Source: Meghimatium bilineatum (lineage: Eukaryota > Mollusca > Gastropoda > Stylommatophora > Philomycidae). From it: 64,000 nucleotides of DNA. Under the pieces are notes generated by a model. It saw nothing but the letters and a program-made list of their open reading frames with translations, was not told the DNA's origin and ran no database searches. Below are positions 24,000-35,340 of this stretch, piece by piece (position 1 is the first letter of the stretch; each line of letters opens with the position of its first letter). A program made the translations under genes and the position numbers. The stretch covers positions 61,844,387-61,908,386 of the forward strand of contig CM067298.1 of NCBI GenBank assembly GCA_034231615.1, written 5' to 3'.

Positions 24000-24580
24000 A
24001 GTAAAGTGCGAAATTCACACACGAGTTCTGCGTTATCTCAGCCCATGGTCTATCGAAGCTGGAAGTATACTGAAAATATTTGGAAGTATATGGAGATATT
24101 TCTTTCTTTCTTCGCTATTGCCATTATTTCTGTCTTTTCAATATTGATCTTCATGTTGAATTTTTGGCATGTTTTTTTTTTGGTCTTTTCATATGTTCTT
24201 ACAATTGTTCTTCTGATGCCGCTATTAGCACTTGGTCGTCAGCAAAGAGTAGGTCATTTAATTTATTGTTCATGTTATCTTCTTCGTTGACACTTGTTTG
24301 TTTACAGATGTGGTCGATATATGTTATAAAAAGAAGAGGGAATATGACACACCCCTGTCGTACTCCTGATTGGATTTGAAACTTATTGGACACTGCTGCA
24401 TTTGTTTTTACTTCACATTGGCTATTAATATAAATGCCCTTGCATATATTGATTAAATGTTCTGGTACTCCGTATACTGCTAGTGTTTTTCCATAGTTGT
24501 TATCTGTCCACTCTATCGAAGACTTTTTATTGGTAGACGAATGCAATGTATAATTCTTTGTTGTTTTCTGTGTCACTAGA
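24000..24580 (-). mobile_element. LINE family C RT fragment
   Basis: Minus strand encodes YGVPEHLINICKGIY, S-G-V-R-Q-G-C, LLFITYIDHICKQTS and L-L-F-A-D-D-Q-V-L-I-A-A (FADD). Related to 53130-53885 and 60050-60650. Confidence 0.85.
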
Positions 24581-24714
24581 GAAACATTTGTATCCTCTTT
24601 TGTACTTGATTTTTAGTACTAAGTGCTCCATTTCTATTTCTCTAATATAAAGAAGGGGAGGTGGTAGATAATTTAAACCCACTACTCTTATCTACTTGCT
24701 TACATGTGTATGAA

Positions 24715-24985
24715 AGGGGCCACGTAACGCAGTGGTTAGCGCACTGGCTTCACATATGAGTGGTACTGAGGATGTTCAATCCCTAATTGAGGCGGAAATG
24801 TTTTTCAGATCGTAACGGCTCCCGGGCCCACCCAGCCTTAATTGTGTACCAGATTAGTTTGGGAAGTAGACTGCGAAGGAGAGAGAATGGTTACCGCCCT
24901 CATATAACAGAGCCATTGAAATCTGAGATCTCTAATATCTCATATCCCTACGGCGTTAATAAATGATATGGGTTAACTTTACTTT
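24715..24985 (+). repeat. tRNA-derived SINE
   Basis: GCAGTGGTTAGCGCACTGG is a clear A-box region and GATGTTCAATCCC a B-box. The roughly 200-bp non-tRNA body ends in TAATAAATGATATGGG. No anticodon arm that would make a working tRNA is evident. Confidence 0.75.
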
Positions 24986-25339
24986 TTGCATGTGTTTCAT
25001 GGTATTGATTATATGGATGTTACACATTCACACATATTTGTGATCACAAATAGCAGACACACATACAGTTGTGTGTCGATAAATAAAATATTGGAAACAG
25101 TTCTAATGTGTTTCTCTCATTTTTATTTACATTAATCAGACACAGGAGACAATAAGTAATTAAATAGTTTTATATCACAACCAACTAAGCATATACAAGA
25201 TGATTGGGTAAAAGAACATGAGCCGAAGGTTTATTAGCTCACTTCGAACAGAACATATACAAGATGACGGCACAGTTTCTCTGGCATTGTTCATTGAGAG
25301 AGAAACTTTCCCAACATGCAGTAATACACGTATATCAAA

Positions 25340-25445
25340 TTATGAGTTGTCCGACTCAGTGGCGACGATGCATAGGGCACGTATGTCACTGTGAAGGTAT
25401 CTGTTTCAAATTCCGACGCAGGCAAATCTGCATCAGGACCGTTTA
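25340..25445 (+). repeat. Possible tRNA-like SINE head
   Basis: CTCAGTGGCGACGATGCATA and GTTTCAAATTCCGACGC resemble A and B boxes at plausible spacing. No second copy was found in the window. Confidence 0.3.
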
Positions 25446-25934
25446 GAAAGCAATGGCAAATACTGAACGCACATATATTTCCTTTAAAAGATCAATATTT
25501 CCAACACATTCTTAATTGATGACTAGATCCTGAATAGGATATGTTACCTTGTTTAAAACTAATAATTCAAATATAACTAGAGTCCTGGTTTAACAAATTG
25601 TCCCGGATTGAAAGGACTGTTCCTGGCTTCTCGGCCCATTTGAGCTCTGTCCCATTTGTTATCACAATCTCCTTAATGTTAATTGTTTAAGTGCATTTGT
25701 TTTTGTTAGAATCAATGCACATAATAATTGCATGTACAGCCGCTACTGCCAACTAAGAGGGATTTGAGCACATTCAATATATTTATATTGATAGATCAGT
25801 GGTAAGTGAGCATTTGTGTGATTGTCACGATTTTGCAGTCAAGAAGCTTTAGATGACTTGTTATTGTTTTATTTTTACTAAATAATTATTCCATTTTACG
25901 TGACCCGAAAAGCATTTAGATCTGATATTGATCA

Positions 25935-26035
25935 TCATAAAGTGCCGTCTTCGCATTGGCGGTTGACTGAAACATTACTCCAGCAGCCTCCTTCTCTTGT
26001 CTGGATGGTGCACTATTCAAAGCTGAACACTGTAA
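25935..26035 (-). mobile_element. LINE family B 3' end
   Basis: AAGTGCCGTCTTCGCATTGG and text to TGGATGGTGCACTATTCAAA correspond to the reverse complement of 42650-42740. Confidence 0.6.
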
Positions 26036-26358
26036 AGCTCATGATGTATTGAAGCGTTTATTTAAAATCATATAGATCTTCATTTATATATAGTAAAATA
26101 GATATTAGTTTACAATAGCCAGACAACACTCGATCGAAAAATGTAACTTTTGATGTAAAGTAGCTACAATTGTTTGTCCAGCTTTGTCTCGCTCTCCACC
26201 ACAAATGATGATACTATTGGTCCAGATTACAACTCAGAAAATTATGATCAGCTTAATTGTAATGTTCAAATTATATGTAACATAAAGAATAAATAAATAT
26301 TACATATATACGTGAATGGATTTAAATACAAATGTAGTAACTATAAATGAACAGTTAT

Positions 26359-26440
26359 ATTATACGCTCAACATGAGCTACGTCATTTTAATATATTGTT
26401 TAGTTTTCCATACAGGAAAGATATTTCAAGTATAACTTTT
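26359..26440. other. Downstream block shared by genes A and B, copy A
   Basis: Counterpart of 7829-7902, with GAGCTACGTCATTTTAATA then TACAGGAAAGATATTTCAAG. It lies just before a hAT MITE (26464-26710), which separates it from the final exon of gene A. Confidence 0.6.
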
Positions 26441-26463
26441 TACAACCGCTGATATATGCAGAG

Positions 26464-26710
26464 CAGTGTTTCCCAACGTGGACCAACGCGATACGGAGGT
26501 GGGAGGATTTGATTGTTCATGGGGCAATGTGATTGTTCAGGGGGGGGGGGGATGTAATTGTTCAGAGGGCAAGTCAGGGGGGGGGGATAATACTTTTTTA
26601 ATATAAAATATGTATATGTTAAATGGGAAGGGGACAACAGAATTTTAGAAAGACTTAGGCGGGGGCATTGTAAAAAAAAGTTTGGGAAACACTAGTGTAG
26701 GGGAAACACT
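26464..26710. mobile_element. hAT MITE
   Basis: Ends CAGTGTTTCCCAACG and GGGGAAACACTG are inverted. Flanks ATGCAGAG and GTGTAGAG are a degraded 8-bp duplication (6/8). The interior repeats GATTTGATTGTTCATGGGG, as in the MITE at 706-849. Poly-G runs occur inside. It lies just downstream of gene A. Confidence 0.65.
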
Positions 26711-26894
26711 GGTGTAGAGGATCCACATCTACTATCGGTTGTAAACAAATACATGGCTTATTAAAGTAAGTGTTTGATTAACAATTCAAATACTATTTAC
26801 ACGTTTAAGAAATATTGTATGTACATCAAATTTAAGTAATTTATATGAATGTTATAAATTACTATATAAGAATTCACGCCTTCTTTGACTTGCT

Positions 26895-27215
26895 TCAAAT
26901 TAGATTTACATCGCTTGAAATTTCCTCAAGCATTGCTTCTAAGACACAGTAACAAGCCAATCTTTTGGCAGCTGGTACGAAATTTTGTAGATTTATCAAA
27001 TTTCCAGTGACAGCTTCGTTCGCGTAGATTTTCATATCGTTGCATGTCACCATGGGCAACAATTCTCCTAGACTGAAAACATTTTGGCTCATATGATGAC
27101 GAAGATTCTTTAGATGATCAGTAATACGGCTGGAGTAGGAGGTCTCATCATTTTCTTGGCTCTTCAAGAAGTGAATGTAAGACGACATGAGCAGAAGTTT
27201 CTGCAGTAGTGAGTT
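26895..27215 (-). CDS. Gene A exon 4 (C-terminal)
   Basis: The strong acceptor TTGTTGTCTCTCACAG precedes 106 codons and a stop. The exon holds three probable helices and the blocks [21 protein letters not shown] and [10 protein letters not shown] Cys-Tyr-Cys pair replaces the Ser-Tyr-Cys of gene B. The open frame upstream of the acceptor is intron read-through and is not part of the protein. Confidence 0.88.
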   Translation of the reverse strand, partial: NSLLQKLLLMSSYIHFLKSQENDETSYSSRITDHLKNLRHHMSQNVFSLGELLPMVTCNDMKIYANEAVTGNLINLQNFVPAAKRLACYCVLEAMLEEISSDVNLI

Positions 27216-30200
27216 CTGTGAGAGACAACAAAAGTGTATTATAATTACAAAACACACATTTAGGAAGAAATCTCAAAACGTGTTATATAATGTTTAGAGC
27301 TTAAGTCATGTTACAACCAGCACTTGGCAAAAGCTACCTCGAGCCCTGCATAAAGGTAAATGGTGTAGCACTGAAAGTTGTGAATAGATTCACATATCTA
27401 GGCAGTACGTTATCACAAAATGCCAACGTTTATGATGAAGTGTAAACAAGGATCGCCAAAGCAAGCAGTACTTTCGGCAGATTGTACGCAAATGTTTGGC
27501 GTAGAAATGGCATTAACCTACAGACTAAGCTGAAAGTTTACAGAGCAGTGGTACTTCCAGTGCTGCTATACGCTAGTGAAACATAAACTCAATCACGTTT
27601 ATACAAATTGTCTCAGAAAAGTTATGAACATCAGATGGTAAGACAAGATTCCAGATACCACTGTCCTTGATAGAGCTGGTATCCCAAGCATTGACACGAT
27701 CCTGATGCAGAGACAGATTCGTTGGGCAGGTCATTTGGTGCGCATGCCAGACCATCGTCTGCCAAAGATACTTCTCTATGGTGAGCTAGAGAAGGATATA
27801 CGATCTCAAGGTGGCCAAAGGAAGCGCTACAAGGACTCGTTAAAGGACTCACTGAAAGCCTTTGAAATAGACCACGATACATGGGAAGAACTTGCACAAA
27901 ATAGATCTACATGGCGTTCTAAAATGAAAAAGTGCGCATCATCTTGTGAAAAGAAGAGAAATGCAGCAGCTCAACAGCGGAAAGCAGCTAGAAAGTCACG
28001 GATAGCCCAAGATCCGTCTACAGTCGTTATTCCATGTCCAAACTGTCCAAGGACATTTACAGCTCGAATAGGGCTCATTAGCCATCTACGAACTCATAAT
28101 CAAGGACATAACTAAAATTGAATTTTCAAAAGTGGATGTAACAAATGGTCATCATCACTTGTGATGGACGAACAACACAACACAGAACACAAACACAGAG
28201 CTTAAGAACATGTCCACCAAAAATAAAATAGATAGGCCTATATATGCAAGGGTACAACAAGCACTATTTTTATTAATAAAAAGATACAAACGTGCATGTT
28301 AAGCTGACGCGATTTACGAACATCTAGAAATACTAACTACGAGCGCTATAGTATGGAGAGGTTGTCAACAATCGTTTCTGGAATTTATGAAAATTATTTT
28401 ATTTTCCAGCGTACCATTCTGTTCGACTACACCATATATTAGATAAGTAGTATTTTTTCTTTAATATTATTTAGATTTGTCTTCTTTTTTCATACTTTCC
28501 CTGATGTTTTTCCTTTAACTCTCTCTTCTATTCATGCCGTATTTATCTTTTTTTCTTTCTCTTATCTTATCTCTTTTATCACAGTTTTGTGCTCCTCTCT
28601 TACATCATGATTCTCTGTTTGTAATATTCATTTATGTTTTAATTTTCTTTGGGTCTCGATACAGACTTTTTTAGTTGAAACGTCGTTTTTTTCTATTGAA
28701 GTCGTTGGTGTGTATTGTTGCAACACTATTCCACGTATCTCTGATACGTATCTCTGGCACGTATCACGTATCCCTCCTCCCTCTCATTACTCTGTGTTGC
28801 ATCAGCCTTCACCTCTTTAGTGGTTAGGGTTTTCCTTGAGGATTTATCCTTTTATGATGAGATATAAGCCGAGAGATATCATTGTGTAAGAATAAGATCG
28901 TTGCATAAAGGTTATCAACGGAAAGAATCCTGTGGATAAATCTAATACAAACAGACGTAAGAACTGGCTGATTCTTTTATCTTTTATCTTTTACTCATAA
29001 GATTCGTTTCTCACATATAAATGTTAGTATTGAATTTACCTGTGCATCATCAAGTTCTACGCGATTCACGTTGTTGATCTTAATCCTCCATGTTAAACAC
29101 ATCCTGTTCTTATCGGCGGTTGATAGCACATTTACCTGTGAACGATTCAAACAAAACATGAAATACATTATTGTACTACATTGAAAGAAATATAATTATG
29201 AAGTTGATGAATCCCTTTAACAGGTAGCTCTCGGCAGTTCAAAGATTTTCTGCAAGAAGCCGTTCTGCTCAGTTGAGTAATCAAGATGACACCCGAACTC
29301 CCATAATATTTGCTGTCTCAAAGTATGGAGTTTATGGATGCATGTTTAGTTCCCGAATGGAGGCATTCCATTGCGGCAGAGTATGTCTCAGAGTCATTAC
29401 GTCTTGCTAGGATCGCAGAAATACACCAGGGCCAATATCTTCATCATTATGCTATCAGATTTGTTGACGTATCTGAATTGACGACATACCTCTGTATTTC
29501 CAGCCACATAGGAGTCTATCACAAAAGGAATACGGGGCAATATCCTCTGTTCTGAATCTCTTCATCATCCATGAGGATTTCCTTATAGAAAACAAAAGTA
29601 AGAAATTGAGACAAGACATGAGTGACAATGATGTTTTTAACAGGTAACACATTGTCAGCTTATCCCTCTACTTTCATTAGTCTCTTTCTACAACATACCT
29701 GGATATAAACCAGTTGCCATATTATCTACACCTTGAACAGTCCGGAGTCCTGAATTCTGAATTAATTAGGCCTTAATTTATTCCTTTTATTAATTATTTC
29801 CATGGTTTCCGTTGGTCAATATTTATATACTTGGAATCGACCACTAAAAATAGCCAACGCTGCTCTTCTTCTTCTTCTTCTTCTTTCTGTCCTCATGTAC
29901 CTTTCGGTGTTGAGGGGAGAGTGAGTGTACGGTCTTTTGCCCTTCTATTTGCCTCCTCTGCTGTTATATTTCCGAGTGTCTCTAATACACTATCTATCCA
30001 CCTTTTACGAGGGCGTCCAATAGGTCTCCTGTTTTCGTATCGTTTGTTAAGTGTCTTTTGGATAATACTTAGGCTGCTCAAAGTATATAAATAGTAACCA
30101 ATGGAAAGCGTGAGAACAATCAAAAGCGTACCGAATGAAGACCTGTTTACTTTTTGCGTTTACGTATTACGTCTTAAGTACTATCTATGGTCAAGGCACA

Positions 30201-33200
30201 GGTCAAGGCACATGTCATGCTGAAGGGAGTTTTTCTTCGAGATTTCCCGTCGTTTTGAACCAATTGTCGCTCGTATAGCTAGAAAACAAAGTACCACTCC
30301 AAGAAAATTTTGAGAATTCTCATGCAGCGTCATTTATCTTGGGATTATACCACTTTCCGTGCTTTTAATTGGCTGACGACATGAAGTATATGCAAAGGGT
30401 CAAATTATCTGTAGTATTATCCAAGATGAGTGACAAAGTACGAGATTAGCATGCAGGACTTTCTTGGAGAAGACTTGGTAAAAAAATGTACTTGGAATCT
30501 CGACTATTTGGCGACAATTACACTTTCTATGACGTTCGTGCGTTGTCATATTATGTATCTAGATGGCTATGAAAACACATAAGTGGCATTGCTTCTCTAC
30601 AACAGATTGGTAAACACAATTGCAACAGTACAACAATAACATAAGCTTACAATATGTGAAAACAGAAGTCACAAAATAATTTTGTTTTCTATTCACAATA
30701 AAGACTGAACTATACTAAATACTTTAATGTGCAGTTCACAGAATAGATATGATCTACGTTTCTACCTAAAGATCGTTGTATAGCTTTGTTGCAACGCAAT
30801 CTATTGTTGGATAATGTAGCAGTATGCCCTACTATCAGACATTTTATAATGTTTTTATTTTATAAAATACTATCACAAATGGTTTCTAATTCAATGTCAG
30901 TCACAGTTCCTGCTGTAACTATATCACAAATGATTTTACAATAAATAATGCAACTCAGATGCCTGAGAGATAAATACTTGTCTTCCAATCGTCGCATGAT
31001 CCCACAAAAGGAAGCAAAGAGAAATATTCGAAGGAATAAATAACTTACCCATGACTTTATCAAGGCTAGAGTCTGGTTTAATTCATCCATTGTTTCTAGT
31101 ATCTCGATGTGTAAAATAGCGCGTGTTATGTTCTCGTGATTTTGTGGAATATATTCTGCTGGTATTTGAATTGAGTTGTTGTACTGACATGTCTGTGTAG
31201 CCATATCAAGGATGTCCAGTGCATCAATATCGACTATTGGCATTGATGTCACATTTACTGTAAAACAAGAATTGTTGAAGAATACGTTAGTTACATTAGT
31301 TACATAATTATTCTTAGAATAATTGTTTCATTTCTAAAAAAAAACCACTGGATATAATAAACACTGTAATCGCCCCAGAAACTCTATATTCGTGGTCAGT
31401 CAATTTATATGTCAATGAGAGTGTCGGTTTTTGAAGAAATCTACATCAGCTTCAACAATTAAATTATATTGCACAACAAATATTGTAGGATAACAAACCG
31501 AATGTGGGATAGAAAACCTAATGTAGGATAGCAAACCTAATGTAGGATAACAAATTTAATGTGGGATAGCAAATCTAATGTAGGATATCAAATATAATGT
31601 AGGATAACAATCAAATGTTTGGTAGTTTTAATAATCGACAAAACCTGGAAGTTAACAAATATGCAGCTGGTGTACACGCCGAAGTGTAGACGCTATTATC
31701 TTTATGTAATGTCAATTCTCCAGACATTTCCATTTTCAATACCCATTTTTTGCTGGTCAAGTCTCAATGACTTTGTTCGAGTCCATATATAACTCCTGTA
31801 TCTGAGGACTCACAAACACCAAGCTTATTTGAATTGTTTGATTATCAATACTCGCCGTTGTTTGTGAAGAAGGAACACCATCATGATCGTCATTACTTCA
31901 AATCTCATACCTCCACAAGGTTTAAACTCGTATCCTAAATACCTATACCATTTTCTTAATCAACAGTACATACTTCCCCCACCCTCCCCCTCAATCGGCT
32001 ATCAGAATTACTTATAATTTATATTGTCTATCTCCAGGTGGATAATGTTAAGAATATCCACTCTTGTCGCTAAGTGAAGGGTAATGACTAGAACTTTAGT
32101 TGTCTAAGGCCAGATGTGTTGCCTTGGTTGTGTAGAATCCATATTTGTTCAGAGCTCTTTTGATATATACATCCTTCTTTTCCTATGTCTTCCTCTGGCT
32201 TTGTATCCTGATCTTCTCAAATTATATGTTCTTGTTGGTAGATGATTATGGTTCATTCTCATAAGATGTCTAAACCATCTTATATGTGGGGGTTTTTTCT
32301 TGATAATTTATAGGTAGTAAATATCTATTCTTAATATCAAAATATAACAATTATTTTTCTACGTATTTAAGTATTTTTAAACACATTGGGACAACTGACA
32401 AAATCAAAACAAAACAAGACAGAGGACGGCAGAAATAAACAATGTTAGATAGTTTTGATCTATCTTCATGTGACATTCTTTACAGTGCGTAGTCTTCTTT
32501 GTGGATGTTCTGAGCTCCTAACGACTCTGAGCGAGTTGACGTGCCGCAACAAGAGTGTTGAAACCATCTGAAAAGTCTCTTATTCATCGCCGTCTTGGAC
32601 GACGCTTACCGATGTTAACAGAAAATATTATTAATTTTTCCATTTTGCTCTGTCTCTTTATATGGCAAAAAACTAAGCTGTCTTGTATAATGTTGTTTAG
32701 GAGCCAACCTTTTCGACGTTCACTGTTCTTAACTCTTCTTGGTTTCTTTTCTGTTCAAGGCATTCTCTAAATATTTCTGTAGCATCTATTTTCGAAATTC
32801 TCTTTGCCACTTATTTATCACAAATCGCCTGAACTGTTTACGTTTCATTAAATATTCAAAATGAATGGCATCTTCAAGTTCTTGATTATCAATTATGACT
32901 CTTTATTTTTTATGATTTTTATTTTCTGTGTATTTAAGTTCCTGTTGTCTTATTTTTTTAATTTTTTTTTATAGTTTAAAATATTTTATATTGTTGTACA
33001 GAGAATTATTTATATGAAACCTTCCTCGTGAATTGTTAAAAGAACTGTGTTATATGTACATCTAATTTCTGGGATCTACGGTTCTCCGATGTTCAGATTA
33101 AACTCTGTATTGGTATAATCATAGTTTACGTCTATCGTTATGTTTGCTGCGTAGATGTTTAAGAAAATGGGGAGAGGGATCATTGTCTTACTCCTTTCTA

Positions 33201-35168
33201 AAGATTAAACCAATCCGATGTTTCCCCATCGACTTTTACCGCTGCGTCTTGTTCGTAAAACAGCACCGCTATAAGGTGTATGTGGTGTTTTGTGGATCCC
33301 GTGCATAAGTGTCCACAACCAAGGATATATTGAAAAAATGTATGAACCCAATGTATAAGAATCTACAGACTGTGATGTTGTACACAGTCATAGGCTTTGG
33401 TGTAATCAATGACACAAGCATGCACATCTATTTGAAAGGATTCATTACTGGATAATATGTCCACACACGTTCCAACTTTTTAATATTAGGCTTGATTGCA
33501 TGCAGCTTCCGTGACACGGAGATTAAAAAAACATACAGCGTCTGCTACCGATTATTCGATCTGCGCGCAACGCATTCAGCGCACTCCTCCCCCAATGATC
33601 TTCCAGGGAACGGGAAAGGGGGACTCTCAGTGCGTTGCGCGAAGATCGATGGATGATGTGTTATATGTGCCTTTAGCGAAAGTACGTTTCATGAAATAAT
33701 GTATATTTTGTTTCGTTAAAAGCATGAACGCATAATTCCGTAAAGTACCTTTTAAAGTACAGTCTTCTATGATATTTCTCACATTGAAAATTTGGTGTCT
33801 TGTACCACTATCAGATGCAGGCTGTACTTAATTCATAGATCTCTGCTTTAATTTCTCTTATAAATGTTCGTTCTGAAACTCCCGCCGAATCTTTCCTATA
33901 GCACGACACCTGGCATACTATATTTCCAACAGGATGTAGTTCAGAGAACAGAAATACGTTGTTCCGTCCCTTTGATGTGCCGCCCCTTTATTTGCGTTAA
34001 TGGCTGGGCACATCAAAATTCATCATTCGTTACTAATACGTTCAGTGCTTTTGTGCATTTCCACTAAACTGTAACCATATCACTAGTATAGCTAGCCAGC
34101 TGTACGAGAGAACTGGTTCTCGTGCTTACACGTCGGTCACCAAACTTAGCAATAGTCACGCATTCTGAATCTATTTACCGTTGACTTGCTTCGCTATCGA
34201 CATAGCCACAGACGCCCACAGCGTGTAGTTTATTCTCCGATCTCCTCATTATAATATGTAATATTTTTTTTTTTCAGAATGGCTTATCACAACGAGTTCT
34301 CTAGTTGGTGTACATTTGTAGGTCGCCATTTTTGAGTAAAGGAGTGTATGCTGATCTTTTTCAGTCTTTAGCCATATATCTGCTTTCCATATCTAGCAAC
34401 ATAGACTATGCTATATAAGTACACTGGCAAATCCTCCTGCCTGGATCATGTTTAGCTTTATAGAACACGTTAATACGTATCAAAATTTGAACTTAAATCT
34501 GCACTTAAGACAAGTGCTTTGAAAAAACAAGCAACAGATCTATATAGATGACTGCTACACAAACAATAACTTAATAGATTAATACTTTCATGGAAATATA
34601 TTTGTGATGACAAACATTATTATATTTACTATTATTATTACAACAATAACAATATTGATAATAAATACTTATTATTACTGCTGTTATTATTATTGATATA
34701 ATACTAATACTACTACTAATTAATATCATTATTGCAATTATTATTATAGAATTTGTTTTAATACTACATTATCATTTGTACTTTCATAAAAAGGGGACAT
34801 AATGTTTTACACACCATCCTAATTTCTAAAAGTATGTGATCGAGAGAATAACGAATCTCTAAAGACAATAAAAATTCGACATTTCCACCAATCTGTCTTT
34901 ATCGAATACAAAAGACAAGATACAACAGCTTGAGAAAAATACATGAACACAAAACTAAACGACTGTAAGAAATATTGTAGGAAAATGTAACTTTAGCACT
35001 TCGTGCATGCAAAATTAAATTAATTGTCAGTTTTAAAATAAACCATAAATGTTACAATTAATTTTAATTAATTGTAGTAAATGAAAAATGACGACAATAT
35101 ATTAAACGAACTACAAATTTACCAATCAACACAACAGATATTGCTGTAATAAGAACGAAGGATTCCAT
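26895..35168 (-). CDS. Gene A: secreted helical, cytokine-like protein, four coding exons, 223 aa
   Basis: Joining 35168-35123, 31257-31049, 29135-29040 and 27215-26895 on the minus strand gives an intact 223-residue frame with intron phases 1, 0, 0. The signal peptide is [15 protein letters not shown] followed by V-N-V-T-S. Conserved cysteines are at 39, 98, 175 and 207, with an extra Cys at 205 absent from gene B. Sequons include N42, N58 and N76. Predicted amphipathic helices are near 56-85, 118-138, 144-170 and 199-218, with Cys98 and Cys175 in or near the long connecting segments. Coding exons are conserved against gene B while introns have diverged and gained repeats, which suggests purifying selection. 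The gene lies upstream of gene B in the same orientation, as a tandem duplicate. Family unknown; a helical cytokine or hormone is the best structural guess. Confidence 0.87.
27300..28190 (+). mobile_element. LINE family D, RT thumb to C2H2-like tail
   Basis: Frames encode [37 protein letters not shown], then an intact 136-codon stretch (27705-28115) with [17 protein letters not shown]. Its C-terminal C2H2-like finger is [11 protein letters not shown] followed by H-L-R-T-H. It lies in intron 3 of gene A, on the opposite strand. Confidence 0.88.
28191..29039. other. Intron 3 of gene A, unassigned part
   Basis: T/C-rich tracts at 28440-28680 and a triplicated motif around CACGTATC (28728-28770). 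No coding or repeat family recognised. Confidence 0.4.
29040..29135 (-). CDS. Gene A exon 3
   Basis: A 96-nt exon in frame 0, with acceptor GAATCGTTCACAG and donor GTAAAT. It encodes [19 protein letters not shown] through V-E-L-D-D-A-Q. It was found because it must link exons 2 and 4 in frame, and is confirmed by the same-length exon in gene B with the Cys at the same place. Confidence 0.84.
29890..30095 (-). mobile_element. LINE family C 3' end
   Basis: Minus frame [19 protein letters not shown], then [19 protein letters not shown], nearly identical to the tail of 57905-59390. A TTC run (29864-29886) marks its 3' terminus. Confidence 0.85.
30290..30475. mobile_element. Inverted-repeat MITE
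   Basis: The left arm CTCCAAGAAAATTTTGAG ... TCATTTATCTTGG is imperfectly complementary to the right arm CCAAGATGAGTGACAAAG ... GACTTTCTTGGAG. A similar structure is at 37585-37790. Confidence 0.5.
31049..31257 (-). CDS. Gene A exon 2
   Basis: The acceptor CTTGTTTTACAG and donor GTAAGT bound a 209-nt exon (two bases plus 69 codons, ending in Trp). Motifs shared with gene B exon 2 are M-A-T-Q-T-C, a sequon after the Cys, and MDELNQTLA. The segment from about residue 56 to 85 looks like one long amphipathic helix. Adjacent intron bases upstream of the acceptor are also alignable with gene B, as expected for a segmental duplicate. Confidence 0.86.
31495..31612. repeat. 20-21 bp minisatellite
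   Basis: Six to seven units of AACCTAATGTAGGATAGCAA with drift, in intron 1 of gene A. Confidence 0.85.
32080..33500 (-). mobile_element. Decayed RTE-like LINE
   Basis: Minus-strand pieces include [17 protein letters not shown] (33440-33380, RT motif), a V-K-V-D-G-E-T-S-D region (33240-33200), I-Y-A-A-N-I-T-I-D (33160-33120) and a C-terminal H-L-M-R-M-N-H-N region (32290-32240). The catalytic region is not preserved. It lies in intron 1 of gene A. Confidence 0.65.
33858..34020 (+). repeat. Dispersed repeat R, copy
   Basis: GTTCGTTCTGAAACTCC, TTTCCAACAGGATGTAGTTC and TTTATTTGCGTTAATGGC match 16500-16630. Confidence 0.6.
34600..34765. repeat. ATT/ACT-rich microsatellite
   Basis: Imperfect ATTATT and ACTACT runs; intron 1 of gene A. 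Confidence 0.75.
35123..35168 (-). CDS. Gene A exon 1 (signal peptide)
   Basis: The ATG at 35168-35166 opens 15 codons plus one base, then a GTAAAT donor. It encodes [15 protein letters not shown], a typical signal-peptide core. Length and phase are identical to gene B exon 1. A TATAAATA motif lies about 133 bp upstream. Confidence 0.83.
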
Positions 35169-35300
35169 TTTATGGTCACTAGATCTGTGTTGCGATGCGA
35201 ACAAGTGTTGAGCTTTCTCAGCTTTGCATGTAAGTGTTGCTTGTAACAGAAAAATCGTCCTATTTAAGGTTTTGCATGCTTTCTGTTTACATAGCATCTA

Positions 35301-35308
35301 TATTTATA
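35301..35308 (-). promoter_or_regulatory. TATA box candidate of gene A
   Basis: TATAAATA on the minus strand, 133 bp upstream of the gene A ATG, implying a 5' UTR of roughly 100 nt. The comparable position in gene B supports it. Confidence 0.5.
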
Positions 35309-35330
35309 TGGAAACCTTTCACTAGGTAAT

Positions 35331-35340
35331 GGGAAATTTC
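35331..35340 (+). promoter_or_regulatory. kappaB/Rel-like site upstream of gene A
   Basis: GGGAAATTTC lies 23 bp upstream of the TATA motif and is close to the Rel/NF-kappaB consensus. A weaker GGAGTTTTTC lies 42 bp upstream of the gene B TATA (18399-18408). In AT-rich DNA a single match can be chance, but the promoter-proximal position fits an immune-inducible secreted gene. Confidence 0.35.

Noticed and set aside
24715..24790. Functional tRNA gene
   Set aside because: A and B boxes are present but the acceptor and anticodon arms are not consistent with a tRNA, and a SINE body follows.
29310..29555. 81-codon frame in intron 2 of gene A as an extra exon
   Set aside because: It is on the opposite strand, has no paralogous counterpart in gene B, and exons 2 and 3 already join in frame.
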